Under the pieces are notes generated by a model. It had not been told where the DNA came from. It saw only the letters and a program-made list of their open reading frames with translations, and ran no database searches. Positions 34,133-44,740 of a stretch of DNA of 64,000 bases are shown here, piece by piece; the stretch's first letter is position 1; each line of letters opens with the position of its first letter. This DNA is from Bacteroidota bacterium (GTDB lineage: Bacteria; Bacteroidota; Ignavibacteria; Kryptoniales; JAKASW01): positions 1 to 64,000 of the forward strand of contig JAJZNW010000070.1 of the NCBI GenBank assembly GCA_021811615.1, given 5' to 3'. Made by a program: the position numbers and the translations under genes.

Positions 34133-34718
34133 TTTCGTTACCGATGAACTCACTGCGGGAGCGGCAACATAAACCGTCAGGTTGGAACGGCACAATCTGA
34201 GTCTTAAGATTGGCTCTTCAGCCGGGGCCGTCTCGCAGGAACTTATTCGAACCCGAATGTGTCAATATCAACATGACGAACGGGAAAGGAATGGTCTCAG
34301 ACGGCCGAAGCAGGATTGCCGGTTACATACTGGTTGTCTACTTCGTGACTGTCGGCTCATTTCAGCTAGGTCGTTTCGGCTCAACACCTTTCGGCAATCT
34401 GAACCGTCAGTCTGAACTGAACCCGTTCACAAGCGCACTCAATCTGGTTCAGAGCGCGCACACCTGCCCGGCGCAAGTCTATGCGCAGACCGCAGTAAGC
34501 CCCGGCATAGTCACCGCGGACATTTTTGTGCCTGCCCGCCATACGATTGTTTCAGTTAGCGGAAGCAGGGCTGAATGTTCAAAGCGCGTCTTTGTCTCTA
34601 CAGGACGTGCTCCTCCTCCATTCTCTCTCTGATATCATTCCCAATAATGGCCGGCCAGCCACTATCTATGTGGTAATTGCCGCCGGTTTTATCGAAAACC
34701 ATTCTCAAGGAGAAAGAA
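34133..34718. other. Long gap after the acetate-kinase-like gene
   Basis: These 586 bp hold at most one doubtful small frame (34273-34632, listed separately). No terminator with a T run or repeat stands out. AAGGAGA at 34707-34713 is the RBS for the propeller protein that starts with GTG at 34719. Confidence 0.35.
34273..34632 (+). CDS. Doubtful small secreted protein
   Basis: A 119-codon frame reads MTNGKGMVSDGRSRIAGYIL, a hydrophobic stretch VVYFVTVGSF, then a Ser/Ala/Thr-rich part with four Cys. The hydrophobic segment could be a signal peptide. There is no clear RBS, no family I recognise and no link with neighbours. It may be a chance frame in the gap between the acetate-kinase-like gene and the propeller gene. 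Confidence 0.25.
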   Translation: MTNGKGMVSDGRSRIAGYILVVYFVTVGSFQLGRFGSTPFGNLNRQSELNPFTSALNLVQSAHTCPAQVYAQTAVSPGIVTADIFVPARHTIVSVSGSRAECSKRVFVSTGRAPPPFSL

Positions 34719-36170
34719 GTGTTTACAAGAATCTTCATGGCATCAGCCATACTTGCTGTGTTGCAATTTGTGCCGGCATTTGCCCAGGTTAAGGGTGACA
34801 ATCCGGTCGCAACAGAATTTCCATATCAGTATTATCCGGCGAACCTGCCGCAAGCCGATTACGCGAAGTATTTTCCCGCATCCTGGACCACGTATGCTTC
34901 TAACGCAGGACGAAACGCCGACTTTCAGTTGACAAAAGATGCTCCCCGCATTTTGCGCGAAGGGGTTAAATGGGAGTTCGCAGGTGCGGGAGCTATTCCT
35001 CTTGATGGACCTCCACTAGATAACAGCATAATCACGACCGCCTATGGTGTCGGCATGCCCGTGGGAGCTTCAGTTGTCGGCGGAATCGCATATATCGGGA
35101 GCGATAACGGTTACACCTACGCGCTTAACGCGATCACCGGCAAGTTGATATGGGCTCATTACGGATGGAACATGAACATGAGCAATCCTCTTGTCGTCGA
35201 TGGGCGCGTGTTTGTTTCAACGGGGAGTGCATACTTCAACTATGCGAACACGATGGCTTACGTTCAGGGACGACGCCCGACGCGCGGCCCGGGGTTGAAT
35301 TCGCTTTACGCTCTTAATGCAAGAACTGGAAAAGAGCTTTGGGTTTATCACTTCGCGGGCGAAGCAATGCCAACTGCAGCGTACGAACACGGCAGCCTCT
35401 ATATCGGCACCGGCGACGGCCACGTTTACAAGCTGAACGCACTGACAGGTAAGCCGGTTTGGATTTCGGATATCGTCTCATTTGTAAGCATGTCCTCCCC
35501 GGTTCTGGGAGGCAGGTACCTTTTCGTCGGCGGGACTCACCCGAATTTCTTCTATGCCCTGAATAAGAAGACGGGGAAGGTTGCCTGGCGAATGACCCTC
35601 CCGAAACTGGTTGCCACCGGCATGGGCGATTGCACGCCTGCCTATTCGGACGGCATTGTGGTACAGCAGGCAACCGTTCAGACCGGGGATCGAGGAAAGC
35701 CCGTGGCTAATGTCCTTCTTGCTCTTGATGCAGCAACAGGAAAGATTCTATGGCAGAAGGAGTTCTCACAAGGGCCGATTCCGCCTGCCATGAAGACAGC
35801 CACTCCGATGATTGCCGGTGGGAAAGTCTTCGAGGGAAGTCCCGTGACGGGAAACTACTATGCATTCGATCTGAAAACAGGCAGGGAACTATGGAAAGTC
35901 CACCTTGGCGCGCAGATCCGCGCCGGCGCCGTGCTAGATCACGGGATACTTTACGTGCCCTACAAGTCAGGCGATATTGCGGCAATTGAGTCATCGGACG
36001 GCAGGCTGATTACAAACAGACACATCGGCGGGGCCTTCGGTCCGTCTTCTCCCGTGATAGTTGGCGGGACACTGTACGTCTCGAACATATACGGCTGGCT
36101 TCTGGCTATGCCGCTGCCGGAGATATTGTCCGGCGGGAAAGCCGCAACTGGCCGGTCTGCATCTCGATGA
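34719..36170 (+). CDS. Secreted PQQ-type beta-propeller protein
   Basis: From GTG 34719 (AAGGAGA 5 nt upstream) the 483-residue protein has a signal peptide ending VPAFAQ. Repeated propeller blades follow with the tryptophan-docking pattern (YALNAITGKLIWAHYG, YALNARTGKELWVYHF, YKLNALTGKPVWISDI, YALNKKTGKVAWRM, LALDAATGKILWQKEF, YAFDLKTGRELWKVHL). This is the quinoprotein-type fold, found in BamB and in PQQ-dependent dehydrogenases. At 483 residues it is between those, and no PQQ-coordinating residues are obvious, so enzyme or structural role is open. A perfect hairpin terminator follows directly. Confidence 0.85.
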   Translation: MFTRIFMASAILAVLQFVPAFAQVKGDNPVATEFPYQYYPANLPQADYAKYFPASWTTYASNAGRNADFQLTKDAPRILREGVKWEFAGAGAIPLDGPPLDNSIITTAYGVGMPVGASVVGGIAYIGSDNGYTYALNAITGKLIWAHYGWNMNMSNPLVVDGRVFVSTGSAYFNYANTMAYVQGRRPTRGPGLNSLYALNARTGKELWVYHFAGEAMPTAAYEHGSLYIGTGDGHVYKLNALTGKPVWISDIVSFVSMSSPVLGGRYLFVGGTHPNFFYALNKKTGKVAWRMTLPKLVATGMGDCTPAYSDGIVVQQATVQTGDRGKPVANVLLALDAATGKILWQKEFSQGPIPPAMKTATPMIAGGKVFEGSPVTGNYYAFDLKTGRELWKVHLGAQIRAGAVLDHGILYVPYKSGDIAAIESSDGRLITNRHIGGAFGPSSPVIVGGTLYVSNIYGWLLAMPLPEILSGGKAATGRSASR

Positions 36171-36561
36171 ACGTGTGTTGTTGCCGGGCGGAAGACGATT
36201 CCGCCCGGCAACAATTGACAGTGGCTTCCGAGGGTTCTCTGGAGGCGGCCCGACGATGCGATCTTGTCCTGTGCGCTTTCCTTTTCATAGCGACTGGAAA
36301 CCGGACGCCGAAAATGCTTAAGATTACGCTAATAGTTCCGATATATGATCGTGATGGTGGAGACGAGCGAGACCATCTAAGGAGTGTGAAAATGACAGGA
36401 GAAAAGGGAGAAGGGCGGAGAGTATCTATGCTGTTTCAGTTTATATGGGCGCCGGAGGATGGGACATTCTCTCTTAAGACACATCTCTTCATAAGTTGAA
36501 CGGGCGTGTGACGAATCAGCCGGCTTATATGTCACCGAATCGCGAGAGGCGGGGCTTTAAC
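36171..36561. other. Gap before first sensor kinase, possible 35-aa leader ORF
   Basis: This stretch starts with the terminator of the propeller gene. A small frame at 36392-36499 (35 codons, MTGEKGEGRRVS...THLFIS) has AAGGAG-N7-ATG, a good ribosome binding site, and could be a leader peptide; nothing else supports it. No larger gene is seen. Confidence 0.3.
36178..36214 (+). terminator. Perfect 16-bp hairpin after propeller gene
   Basis: TTGTTGCCGGGCGGAA (36178-36193) pairs exactly with TTCCGCCCGGCAACAA (36199-36214) around a 5-nt loop, beginning 8 bp past the stop codon. There is no T run, so it may act as a terminator or as an mRNA 3'-end protector. Confidence 0.65.
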
Positions 36562-39066
36562 ATGAAAATGAATTTACCATTCAAACCTTCCGTCGAAGGC
36601 GATCCCAAGACGGGATCTCTCGCGTGGGATTTCTACTACTATATCTGGCTCTCGACCGGTGCATTGACGCTGCTTTGGGCAGCACTCACGATCTTTCATC
36701 CGGCCAATTCCATCGTATGGATGACCTTCTTCCTTCCTATGACGGTTGCATTTTGTGTCGGTCTCAAGATGAACTCCGGCGGAAGAACGAGGCCGGCGAT
36801 TATTCTTCTACTCATAACTGCGTGGGGAGTTCTGACGCTCGTCGGTGTTCTTTATTCAAACCGGGTACCTCTCGACAACAATCGATACCTGCTGGTGGTC
36901 GTTACGGCGGGACTACTTTTCGGAAAGCGGGCTGGATATTTGGCGGCGGCTGTCTGTGCGGTGACGGAATTTGTCTTTGCTCTTCTCATAAGGGACGGAG
37001 TCATCCACTCCTTATCGAAAGGGCTTTCGATGGGCATGCTCCTGCCGCATATCTTCTTTCTTCTTCTGGCAGCATCTGTTTCGATTTTTGCGACTCGGCG
37101 AGTGAGACTGGCATTGCGGGTGGCGGAGGAGGAGCGCGAGGAAATGCGGCGCTCCGAGGAGATCGCACGGGAGAATGAAATGCGCTACATCGAATTCATC
37201 GACAGCTCCCGCGACGCGATCGTGATCCACTCCGGTGGAAAGTTCGTGTACCTTAATCCGGCTTCACTCGGGCTATTGAAAGCCGGTTCATCAGAGTGGC
37301 TTATTGGAAATTCGATAATGACCGTGGTGCATCCCGATTCCCGGGAGCTTGTCGGCAGGCTACTCGAAAGGTCGAACGAAAAGGCGATTTCATCGCAGCC
37401 GCGGGAAGGGAAACTTTTGAGGCTTGACGGATCCGTGGCATTTGTCGAAGTGACGAGTATGCCTATCGCATTCAGGGGACAGTCTGCTATACAGACTATC
37501 GTCAAGGACGTCACCGAATTGCGGGTGCTCCAGGAAGAAATGCACCTTCGTATGGCAGCATTGAACTCGGCGGGGAACGCAATCATCATAACCGACCGGG
37601 AAGGGTACATCGTGTGGGCCAATCCTGCCTTCGAGACTCTTAGCGGTTACACGCTCGAGGAGGTGGCGGGAAGGAATCCAAGAGATTTGGTAGCGTCCGG
37701 GAAACAGAGGCTACAGTTTTACCAGGACATGTGGGATTCAATTTTGGCCGGTAACGTGTGGCACGGAGAACTGGTGAACAGGCGTAAAGACGGATCTCTA
37801 TACGATGAGTCTATGACGATCACCCCGGTGCGCAACGATCGCGGTGAAATCACGAATTTCGTCGCCGTCAAACAGGATATCAGCGCGCGGAAGCTTCTCG
37901 AGGAACAGCTCCTTCAATCGCAGAAGCTCGAAGGCATAGGGCAGCTTGCCGGCGGCGTCGCGCACGATTACAATAACATCCTAAACGTTGTCGTGGGATA
38001 CAGCGACCTGCTTAAACGGAAACTTCCCGCAGACGACCCCTCCAGGCAGCCGCTGGAGGCTATTCTTGCAGCGGCAAGGCGCGGTGCCGACCTCACAAGA
38101 CAGCTCCTCGCATTTGCCAGGAAAGAGATCGTCTCTCCGAAAGTATTAAACGTAAACTCGGCCATCGAATCTATCATGAATATGCTCCATAGGATCATAG
38201 GTGAGAACCTTCGGCTAGTGTTCATACCTGAGGAGGGACTATGGAACATCAATATCGACCCTACGCAGTTCGACCAGATAGTTGTTAACCTCGTAACAAA
38301 TGCGAAGGATGCGATCGACGACGTCGGTGCGATCACGATTCGGACATTCAATAAAAAATTCCTTAATGGGGATGTCCCACACGGTACAAGATTAACCCCG
38401 GGAGAGTACGTCGTTGTGGAATTCGAGGATAGCGGGAGAGGAATCGACACGCAGATTCAGAAGCGCCTTTTTGAGCCGTTTTTTACCACAAAGCCGAAAG
38501 GCCATGGTACAGGATTAGGACTCTCGACGGTTTACGGAATTCTCAGACAGGCCGGAGGAACGATCGAAGTGAAGAGCGAACTCGGGAAGGGAAGCAAGTT
38601 CACGGTTTACGTTCCGAGGTTTGCCGGGACTATACAGAGTATCGAGCTGGTATCGGCCGATGAGTCGCTGAAAGGTACGGAGACTGTACTGGTTGTGGAG
38701 GATCAGGCGGATCTGCTCAATTTGACAAAGACTTTCCTTGAAGAGTGCGGATACAACGTCATAATTGCGGCCGATCCTGTCGACGCCGAAGTCATATCGC
38801 GCTCTTACTCCGGGGAAATTCATCTCCTTCTGACGGATGTAATCATGCCTAAGATGAGCGGCAAAGAGCTCAGTGAAAAATTATCCATGCGAAGGAACGG
38901 CTTGAAGACGCTCTACATGTCCGGATATGATTCCAATAAATTCGGCGAGGGGATGAAGGGAGGGAAGCCCGGCGAATTGATCCAGAAACCATTTGACCTC
39001 ACCGAGCTGGCGCTTAGAATCCGCCAGGTCCTGTCACAGAAGAGTCACTCGGTCTCTCTGAACTAA
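36562..39066 (+). CDS. Membrane hybrid histidine kinase (PAS-PAS-HisKA-HATPase-REC)
   Basis: From ATG 36562 (GAGGCGGGG upstream) the protein has 834 residues. Five to six membrane segments lie in the first 190 residues, followed by two PAS domains (RYIEFIDSSRDAIVIH and NAIIITDREGYIVWANPAFETL...GYTLEEVAGRNP). The H-box GGVAHDYNNILN carries the phospho-accepting His. The HATPase shows [27 protein letters not shown] and [13 protein letters not shown]-terminal receiver has Asp in LLTDVIMPKMSG. It senses an unknown membrane or intracellular signal. No output regulator gene is adjacent; two further sensor kinases follow. Confidence 0.9.
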   Translation: MKMNLPFKPSVEGDPKTGSLAWDFYYYIWLSTGALTLLWAALTIFHPANSIVWMTFFLPMTVAFCVGLKMNSGGRTRPAIILLLITAWGVLTLVGVLYSNRVPLDNNRYLLVVVTAGLLFGKRAGYLAAAVCAVTEFVFALLIRDGVIHSLSKGLSMGMLLPHIFFLLLAASVSIFATRRVRLALRVAEEEREEMRRSEEIARENEMRYIEFIDSSRDAIVIHSGGKFVYLNPASLGLLKAGSSEWLIGNSIMTVVHPDSRELVGRLLERSNEKAISSQPREGKLLRLDGSVAFVEVTSMPIAFRGQSAIQTIVKDVTELRVLQEEMHLRMAALNSAGNAIIITDREGYIVWANPAFETLSGYTLEEVAGRNPRDLVASGKQRLQFYQDMWDSILAGNVWHGELVNRRKDGSLYDESMTITPVRNDRGEITNFVAVKQDISARKLLEEQLLQSQKLEGIGQLAGGVAHDYNNILNVVVGYSDLLKRKLPADDPSRQPLEAILAAARRGADLTRQLLAFARKEIVSPKVLNVNSAIESIMNMLHRIIGENLRLVFIPEEGLWNINIDPTQFDQIVVNLVTNAKDAIDDVGAITIRTFNKKFLNGDVPHGTRLTPGEYVVVEFEDSGRGIDTQIQKRLFEPFFTTKPKGHGTGLGLSTVYGILRQAGGTIEVKSELGKGSKFTVYVPRFAGTIQSIELVSADESLKGTETVLVVEDQADLLNLTKTFLEECGYNVIIAADPVDAEVISRSYSGEIHLLLTDVIMPKMSGKELSEKLSMRRNGLKTLYMSGYDSNKFGEGMKGGKPGELIQKPFDLTELALRIRQVLSQKSHSVSLN

Positions 39067-39290
39067 TCGGGTAACAGTTTCTTCCGGCATACGTTACCCA
39101 ATCGTTACTCGAAGAGAAAGTACACCCGCAAATCCTTTGTACGGTTGAAGAATTTGCGGGAATAACGTGGCACACCACTTGAGGCATTCAGCTGAGCATG
39201 CGGGAACAATTCGTGCGAGCTGGAAAGCTCTGGTTTTTTGTTCACTTGCTGATATACTAGTTCAAACTGTGAAACTTAAAATCTATCATC

Positions 39291-39629
39291 ATGAGAATAC
39301 CAGATCTCTGCGGTGTCAGTCACATTTGGAACGTAAAGTGGATTTCTTTGAACGAAGACGAGACGTTCGTCGGAGGATGCTTTTCGGACTGGCAGGTGGT
39401 CGTGTCGAGGGACAACAAGGTCCTGGAAGTGAAACAGATGAGCATCGACATGCCCAACACCAGATTGAAACCTATCTATTCGATGACGGGGGATCTGACG
39501 ATAGTCATACTTGCTGAATCGCGTAAGGCAGCGGAGAACAGGGGACAGAAGATCGCCACGCGTATTGCGGACGCGGGGCTGTGGGGACTGGACTTTCTGG
39601 ATCTCATGGAGTTGCAGTTCGACAAATAG
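39291..39629 (+). CDS. Small hypothetical protein
   Basis: The 112-residue frame has no signal peptide or membrane segment and a balanced composition: a start MRIPDLCGVSHIWNVKW, a middle FVGGCFSDWQVVVSRDNKVLEVKQMSIDMPN and a helical end KAAENRGQKIATRIADAGLWGLDFLDLMEL. It is cytosolic if made. There is no strong RBS before the ATG. I do not recognise a family. It lies between two sensor kinase genes and could belong to signalling, but nothing shows this. Confidence 0.4.
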   Translation: MRIPDLCGVSHIWNVKWISLNEDETFVGGCFSDWQVVVSRDNKVLEVKQMSIDMPNTRLKPIYSMTGDLTIVILAESRKAAENRGQKIATRIADAGLWGLDFLDLMELQFDK

Positions 39630-39934
39630 CGCTCCTGAAACATGTGAATCGGGGTCACGGGAGCGGTGTTGAAAATCTCAGCGGCACGGGAACCTCACCC
39701 TCGAACTTCTTGTTACGGAAATTGAAGATACTGTTTTAGCCTGGATTGCAGGTTTGTCAGGCCACGATTCACTCTGCTCTGATTCTAAGGGCATTCGTAG
39801 GTCGCACTGCTATTTGAGTTGCATAAGAGATGGTAGCGGCTCCTGCATCTGCAGGAACGATGGAAACTCAACCTAGCGGTTATCCTTGCCCCCCGGACCG
39901 GGTTGAGAGATAAGTCAGCTTTCGGAGTGCTACT
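39630..39934. other. Intergenic region before second sensor kinase
   Basis: These 305 bp show no gene, strong repeat or clear promoter. The sequence just before ATG 39935 (TTCGGAGTGCTACT) offers a moderate RBS. Confidence 0.3.
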
Positions 39935-41827
39935 ATGGGTAAGCCTCAAACAATGACGGTAGGGGGTAAACTTTCCGAGGAGCTTTTGCTGCGTTATGCC
40001 GCGATAATAGAAGGGACGGACGACGCAATAATAGGAAAGACTCTCGGCGGAATCATAACGAGTTGGAATCCCGGCGCCGAAAGGATTTTCGGCTACAGGG
40101 CGGAAGAAGCCATCGGTGAATCGGTGCTCATCCTCTTTCCGCGGGAAAGGGTGGATGAGGAGATAGAGATACTTCAGAAAGTCTCGCGGGGGGAGAGGGT
40201 GAGTAATTTCGAGACTGTGAGGAAGCGGAAAGACGGGACCCTCATCGATGTGTCTGTGACTGTCTCACCGCTGATAGATTTGTCCGGTCAGATAGTCGGT
40301 GTATCCAAGATTGTCCGCGACATCACTCCTTTGAAAAGAGCCGAAGAAGATCTTCAGCGCAGGGCGGAAGAGTACACACTTGCTTTCAACGAGAGCCCCC
40401 TTCCGATGTGGATATTCGATATCGACTCGCTATCGTTTCTCGCTGTGAACGATGAAGCTCTGATGGCGTACGGTTATTCACGAGATGAGTTCTTGGCAAT
40501 GACGATCAAGGATATCAGGCCGCCGGAGGATGTAGGCTCTCTCGTTGCAAATGTCAGGCAGGTTGTTTCAAGGGCAGATCAAGGGACATGGCGGCACCGA
40601 AGAAAAGACGGAACGATAATTACTGTTGAAGTTACCTCGCGGCCGATACAATTCAACGGAAAAGAAGCGAGACTCGTTTTGGCAAACGACATAACCTCGC
40701 GGCGGCGTGCGGAGGAAGCTCTGGTCAGTGCCGAGCACAGATACCGGGATGTGTTGGACAACATGATGGAAGGCTGCCAGATTATCGGTTTCGATTGGCG
40801 GTACATATACGTTAACGATGTCGCCGCCGCACAGCGGAGGAAGAGGAAATCCGAGCTGGTCGAACACAGCGTGATGGAGGTTTATCCGGGCATCGAAAGG
40901 ACTGAGATGTTTGCCGCACTCAGACGCTGTATGGAAAGCCGCATCGCATCTGCAATGGAAACCGCGCTGAGTTTCGACGATTGGACGACCGGCTGGTTCA
41001 GATTGAGCATCGAGCCTGTTGAAGACGGAGTCTTCGTTCTTTCTCAGGACATAACGCACGAAAAGAAGGACGCGGAGGAATTGGAAAAATACCGCTCCCA
41101 TTTGGAAGAGCTCGTGTCGGCGCGGACGGCGGCCCTCGAGGACGTCAACAAGGAACTCGAGGCCTTTTCTTATTCCGTTTCTCACGATCTGAGGACACCT
41201 CTTCGCCACATCGACGGGTTTGCGGGGTTGCTTGCGAGGAAGATTGAAGGGACGTTAGACCAGGAATCCAGGAAGTATTTGGATTCGATCAGGACGGCGT
41301 GCAAAGGGATGTGGACGCTTATAGAAGACTTGATAGACTTCTCGAGAAACGCTCGCATGGAGATTGCCAAGTCTAAAGTGTCGGCAAGAGCGCTATTCGA
41401 CCGTGCCATCATAGAGTTGGAAGGCGAGACGCGCGGAAGAAAAATCGAGTGGAACCTGGGACCACTGCCCGAGATCGAAGCGGATCAGAGACTCCTGTAC
41501 CTCGTCGTCCTTAATCTTCTCTCAAATGCGGTGAAGTATTCCTCCAAAAGAGAGGACGCCGTCATCACGATTCAGCACTCGAAAGGCGATGACGAAGACA
41601 TATTTGTCGTAAGGGATAACGGGGTAGGTTTCGATATGAAATATGTCGATAAGCTTTTCGGAGTGTTTCAAAGACTTCACGACGATGAAGAGTTCAAAGG
41701 AACCGGTATCGGTCTGGCGAATGTCAGAAGAATCATTTCCCGTCATGGTGGAAGGACCTGGGCTGAGGGGAAAGTCGGGGAAGGGGCGTCCTTTTATTTT
41801 TCTATCCCATCGGCGACCGGCTATTGA
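39935..41827 (+). CDS. Cytosolic multi-PAS histidine kinase
   Basis: The 630-residue protein has no membrane segment. Three PAS domains are visible: one at about 20-140 (DDAIIGKTLGGIITSWNPGAERIFGY), a second at about 150-270 (NESPLPMWIFDIDSLSFLAVND), and a third at about 275-385 (GCQIIGFDWRYIYVND). They are followed by HisKA (SYSVSHDLRTPLRHIDGF, with the phospho-accepting His) and HATPase (LNLLSNAVKYSS, VRDNGVGFD, GTGIGLANVRRI). It resembles phytochrome-type HWE/HisKA kinases in its catalytic part. It lacks a receiver domain, so phosphate must pass to another protein, perhaps the REC domain of the next gene product. Confidence 0.9.
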   Translation: MGKPQTMTVGGKLSEELLLRYAAIIEGTDDAIIGKTLGGIITSWNPGAERIFGYRAEEAIGESVLILFPRERVDEEIEILQKVSRGERVSNFETVRKRKDGTLIDVSVTVSPLIDLSGQIVGVSKIVRDITPLKRAEEDLQRRAEEYTLAFNESPLPMWIFDIDSLSFLAVNDEALMAYGYSRDEFLAMTIKDIRPPEDVGSLVANVRQVVSRADQGTWRHRRKDGTIITVEVTSRPIQFNGKEARLVLANDITSRRRAEEALVSAEHRYRDVLDNMMEGCQIIGFDWRYIYVNDVAAAQRRKRKSELVEHSVMEVYPGIERTEMFAALRRCMESRIASAMETALSFDDWTTGWFRLSIEPVEDGVFVLSQDITHEKKDAEELEKYRSHLEELVSARTAALEDVNKELEAFSYSVSHDLRTPLRHIDGFAGLLARKIEGTLDQESRKYLDSIRTACKGMWTLIEDLIDFSRNARMEIAKSKVSARALFDRAIIELEGETRGRKIEWNLGPLPEIEADQRLLYLVVLNLLSNAVKYSSKREDAVITIQHSKGDDEDIFVVRDNGVGFDMKYVDKLFGVFQRLHDDEEFKGTGIGLANVRRIISRHGGRTWAEGKVGEGASFYFSIPSATGY

Positions 41828-41908
41828 TGAATGGAATCGACTTCTCACCGGAAAAATGTCGGCATGCACCGTCTCGACGTGCGGCATGCCCCGAGGACAC
41901 GAAGGTAG

Positions 41909-44692
41909 ATGCCTGACGAAGAAAGTAGCACATTCGAAGTTCTCCATGTGGAGGACAACCCGATGGATGCTGAAATCATTCGCGCCACGCTGGCCGAGTC
42001 GGGTGTAAATTGCAGGCTATATGTGGTCAAGACCCGTGAGGCATTTGAGGCTGCCATCTCGACGGAGAAATATGACTTGGTCCTCTCTGACCTCTCACTT
42101 CCTTCGTTTGACGGGCGGGAAGCACTAAGGATTTCAAAAGCGTGCATACCGGATATACCTTTCGTTTTTGTTTCGGGCACTCTTGGGGAAGACGCGGCCA
42201 TCGAGTGTTTGCTGGACGGTGCGACGGACTACGTGTTGAAATCAAAGCTTGCAAGACTGGCGCCCGCTGTCCGGCGGGCAATAATGGAATCGAAGTCGCA
42301 GGAGCAGCTTAAGCTGGCGGAAAAGCAACGCGAGTCGGCTCTTGAGAACCTCAGGCAAAGCGAAGCCAGGTTCAGAGGACTTCTGGAAAGCGCTCCCGAT
42401 TCCGCGCTTGTCGTGGACTCTGCAGGGCTGATCACATTCGCTAACGCACATACCGAGAGCATGTTCGGGTACTGCCGAGATGAGCTTATCGGCCACCCAC
42501 TTGAGATACTGATCCCCGACAGGTTCAGGGGGTCCCATCGCGGCCACATGGGATCTTACAGGGTCGCGCCTCATGCCCGGGCGCTGAACTCGGGGCTCGA
42601 GTTGGTTGGAAAAAGGAAAGATGGAAGCGAGTTTCCCGCCGATATAATGCTGTCCCCTATGCGAAGCGACGGTGAGATATCCGTCCTTGCGATGATCCGG
42701 GATATCACCGTCTCAAGAAAGACGGAGAGGGCCCTGCGCGAAAGCGAGGAGATGTTCAGAGGGATATTCGAGTCCTCTCCGGTAGCCATGACAAATGTGA
42801 CTCCTGACGGGCGAATATTGAAATCGAATCTTGCCGCGACGAAGCTCCTCGGTTACAGTGCAGATGAACTATATGACAGGCATTTCAACGATTTCACTCA
42901 TCCGGACGACAGAGATATCGGTACGAAAATGATGGGCGATCTTCAGGCCGGCAAATCTGAGATCGTCCAGTTCGAAAAGAGATACCTCAGGAAAGACGGG
43001 ACGATTATCAGGGTACATCTTACCATTTCTGCGATCCGAAACGAAGACAGAAGTCTCCGGTATGCGATAACGATCGCACAGGACATTACGGAGCAGTGGC
43101 GGGCGGAGGAATCGCTCCGCCGTTCAGAAGAGAGATACCGAAGGCTTGTGGACGGCGCACGGGATGCAATCTATACATTGTCGAGCGGGGGAATTATAGT
43201 AAGCATCAACCCTGCCTTTGAGACTTTGACCGGCTGGAGACGCGATGAGTGGCTTGGAAGGAGTTTCACTGACCTGATTCATCCGGACGACAGGAAGCGT
43301 GCGGCCGAGATATTCCGCGCGACTCTAAGGGGGGAGCTTGCAGACTTCATCAAGTACCGCGTGGCAAAAAGATCGGGCGAGTATGTCGTAGGCGAGTTCA
43401 GCACGACCCGTTACACAGCTGAAGATGGCTCGATCGGGATTCTGGGTATTGCAAGGGATGTGACAGCTCAGATCGCACTTGAGGAACAGCTGCGCCAATC
43501 ACAGAAAATGGAAAGCCTCGGCACGCTTGCGGGAGGAATAGCACACGATTTCAACAATCTGCTCGGGATAATTATCGGCTATGCCGATCTCACATTGCGT
43601 TCCCTGGAGAAGGACAAGGCCCTGGTTCGGAATCTTCGTTCAATTGAGTCCGCTGCCGACCGGGGAGTAGGCCTGGTTCGCCAGTTGTTGATGTTCGCAA
43701 GAAAACAGGAGAGAGTGCTTCAGACGCTCAACATAAACGCCATTGTCAGGGATCTGTACAAGATGATAGAAGAAACCTTCCCGAAAGTCATTTCCATAAA
43801 TATCTCTACAGGCAATACGGAGCTTCTGGTCCACTGCGATCAGACGGAGATCCACCAGTCGGTCCTGAACCTCTGCGTGAATGCCCGCGATGCTATGATG
43901 TACCGTCCTGCAGGTGTCATGGCGGGAGGGACACTTACGATTTCAACCGGTTTGGAGAAGGGGATCGATGTGCGCGAAAGGCAGCAGACGGCTCGGGCCG
44001 AGGCATACGCCCGCATTTCGGTTTCGGACACCGGGATTGGATTCAGTGAAGAAACCAGGAAGAGAATGTTCGAGCCCTTCTTCACTACGAAAGAGAGGGG
44101 TAAGGGGACGGGGCTTGGATTATCCACCGTATACGGAATCGTCAGCTCTTATGAAGGATTCATCGAGGTGGAGAGTAAGCCGGGAGCAGGTTCTACTTTC
44201 ACGATTCTGCTCCCCGCGCGGACGAAACCAGACGGTCAAAGCGAGCATGCGTCTTCCGAATCGGATGCCGGTCTGGGCGGCGACGAGAGCATACTTGTGG
44301 TCGAAGACGAGCCCGGTCTCAGGGAGCTGCTCTTCGAAGTGCTCAGAGACAATGGATATCACGTTCTCACAGCTGAAGACGGGCAAGGGGCGCTCGATAT
44401 CTTCATGGAAAACAAGAGTGTGCAGCTTGTAATATCGGATATAGGTCTCCCTAATGTCGGGGGACTTGATCTCTTTGTTCAGCTAAGAAAGTCGAATCCG
44501 AACGTGAAAGTTGTTTTGGCGAGCGGATTCGTCGATGAATCGGACCGGAAAAAGATGATCGAAGCTGGAGTCGACATGTTCATACAAAAGCCATACAGCC
44601 CAATGGACATACTCCGGAAGATCAGGGAATTGCTCGACGATAACGGTCATCGCGGGAGATACGGGTCATCGCAAGTTGAGGGCGATGGATAA
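41909..44692 (+). CDS. Hybrid histidine kinase with receiver domains at both ends
   Basis: The 927-residue soluble protein runs REC ([15 protein letters not shown]...[13 protein letters not shown]), three PAS domains ([62 protein letters not shown]), HisKA ([12 protein letters not shown], His), HATPase ([37 protein letters not shown]) and a second REC ([13 protein letters not shown]). The N-terminal receiver directly follows the preceding kinase that lacks one, so a phosphorelay between the two is plausible. It overlaps no gene and ends 45 bp before a convergent gene. Confidence 0.9.
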   Translation: MPDEESSTFEVLHVEDNPMDAEIIRATLAESGVNCRLYVVKTREAFEAAISTEKYDLVLSDLSLPSFDGREALRISKACIPDIPFVFVSGTLGEDAAIECLLDGATDYVLKSKLARLAPAVRRAIMESKSQEQLKLAEKQRESALENLRQSEARFRGLLESAPDSALVVDSAGLITFANAHTESMFGYCRDELIGHPLEILIPDRFRGSHRGHMGSYRVAPHARALNSGLELVGKRKDGSEFPADIMLSPMRSDGEISVLAMIRDITVSRKTERALRESEEMFRGIFESSPVAMTNVTPDGRILKSNLAATKLLGYSADELYDRHFNDFTHPDDRDIGTKMMGDLQAGKSEIVQFEKRYLRKDGTIIRVHLTISAIRNEDRSLRYAITIAQDITEQWRAEESLRRSEERYRRLVDGARDAIYTLSSGGIIVSINPAFETLTGWRRDEWLGRSFTDLIHPDDRKRAAEIFRATLRGELADFIKYRVAKRSGEYVVGEFSTTRYTAEDGSIGILGIARDVTAQIALEEQLRQSQKMESLGTLAGGIAHDFNNLLGIIIGYADLTLRSLEKDKALVRNLRSIESAADRGVGLVRQLLMFARKQERVLQTLNINAIVRDLYKMIEETFPKVISINISTGNTELLVHCDQTEIHQSVLNLCVNARDAMMYRPAGVMAGGTLTISTGLEKGIDVRERQQTARAEAYARISVSDTGIGFSEETRKRMFEPFFTTKERGKGTGLGLSTVYGIVSSYEGFIEVESKPGAGSTFTILLPARTKPDGQSEHASSESDAGLGGDESILVVEDEPGLRELLFEVLRDNGYHVLTAEDGQGALDIFMENKSVQLVISDIGLPNVGGLDLFVQLRKSNPNVKVVLASGFVDESDRKKMIEAGVDMFIQKPYSPMDILRKIRELLDDNGHRGRYGSSQVEGDG

Positions 44693-44740
44693 GGATGAAA
44701 TGTGAGCTGCGGCGCTTGCGGCCGCTGAAGAGCATCAAGT

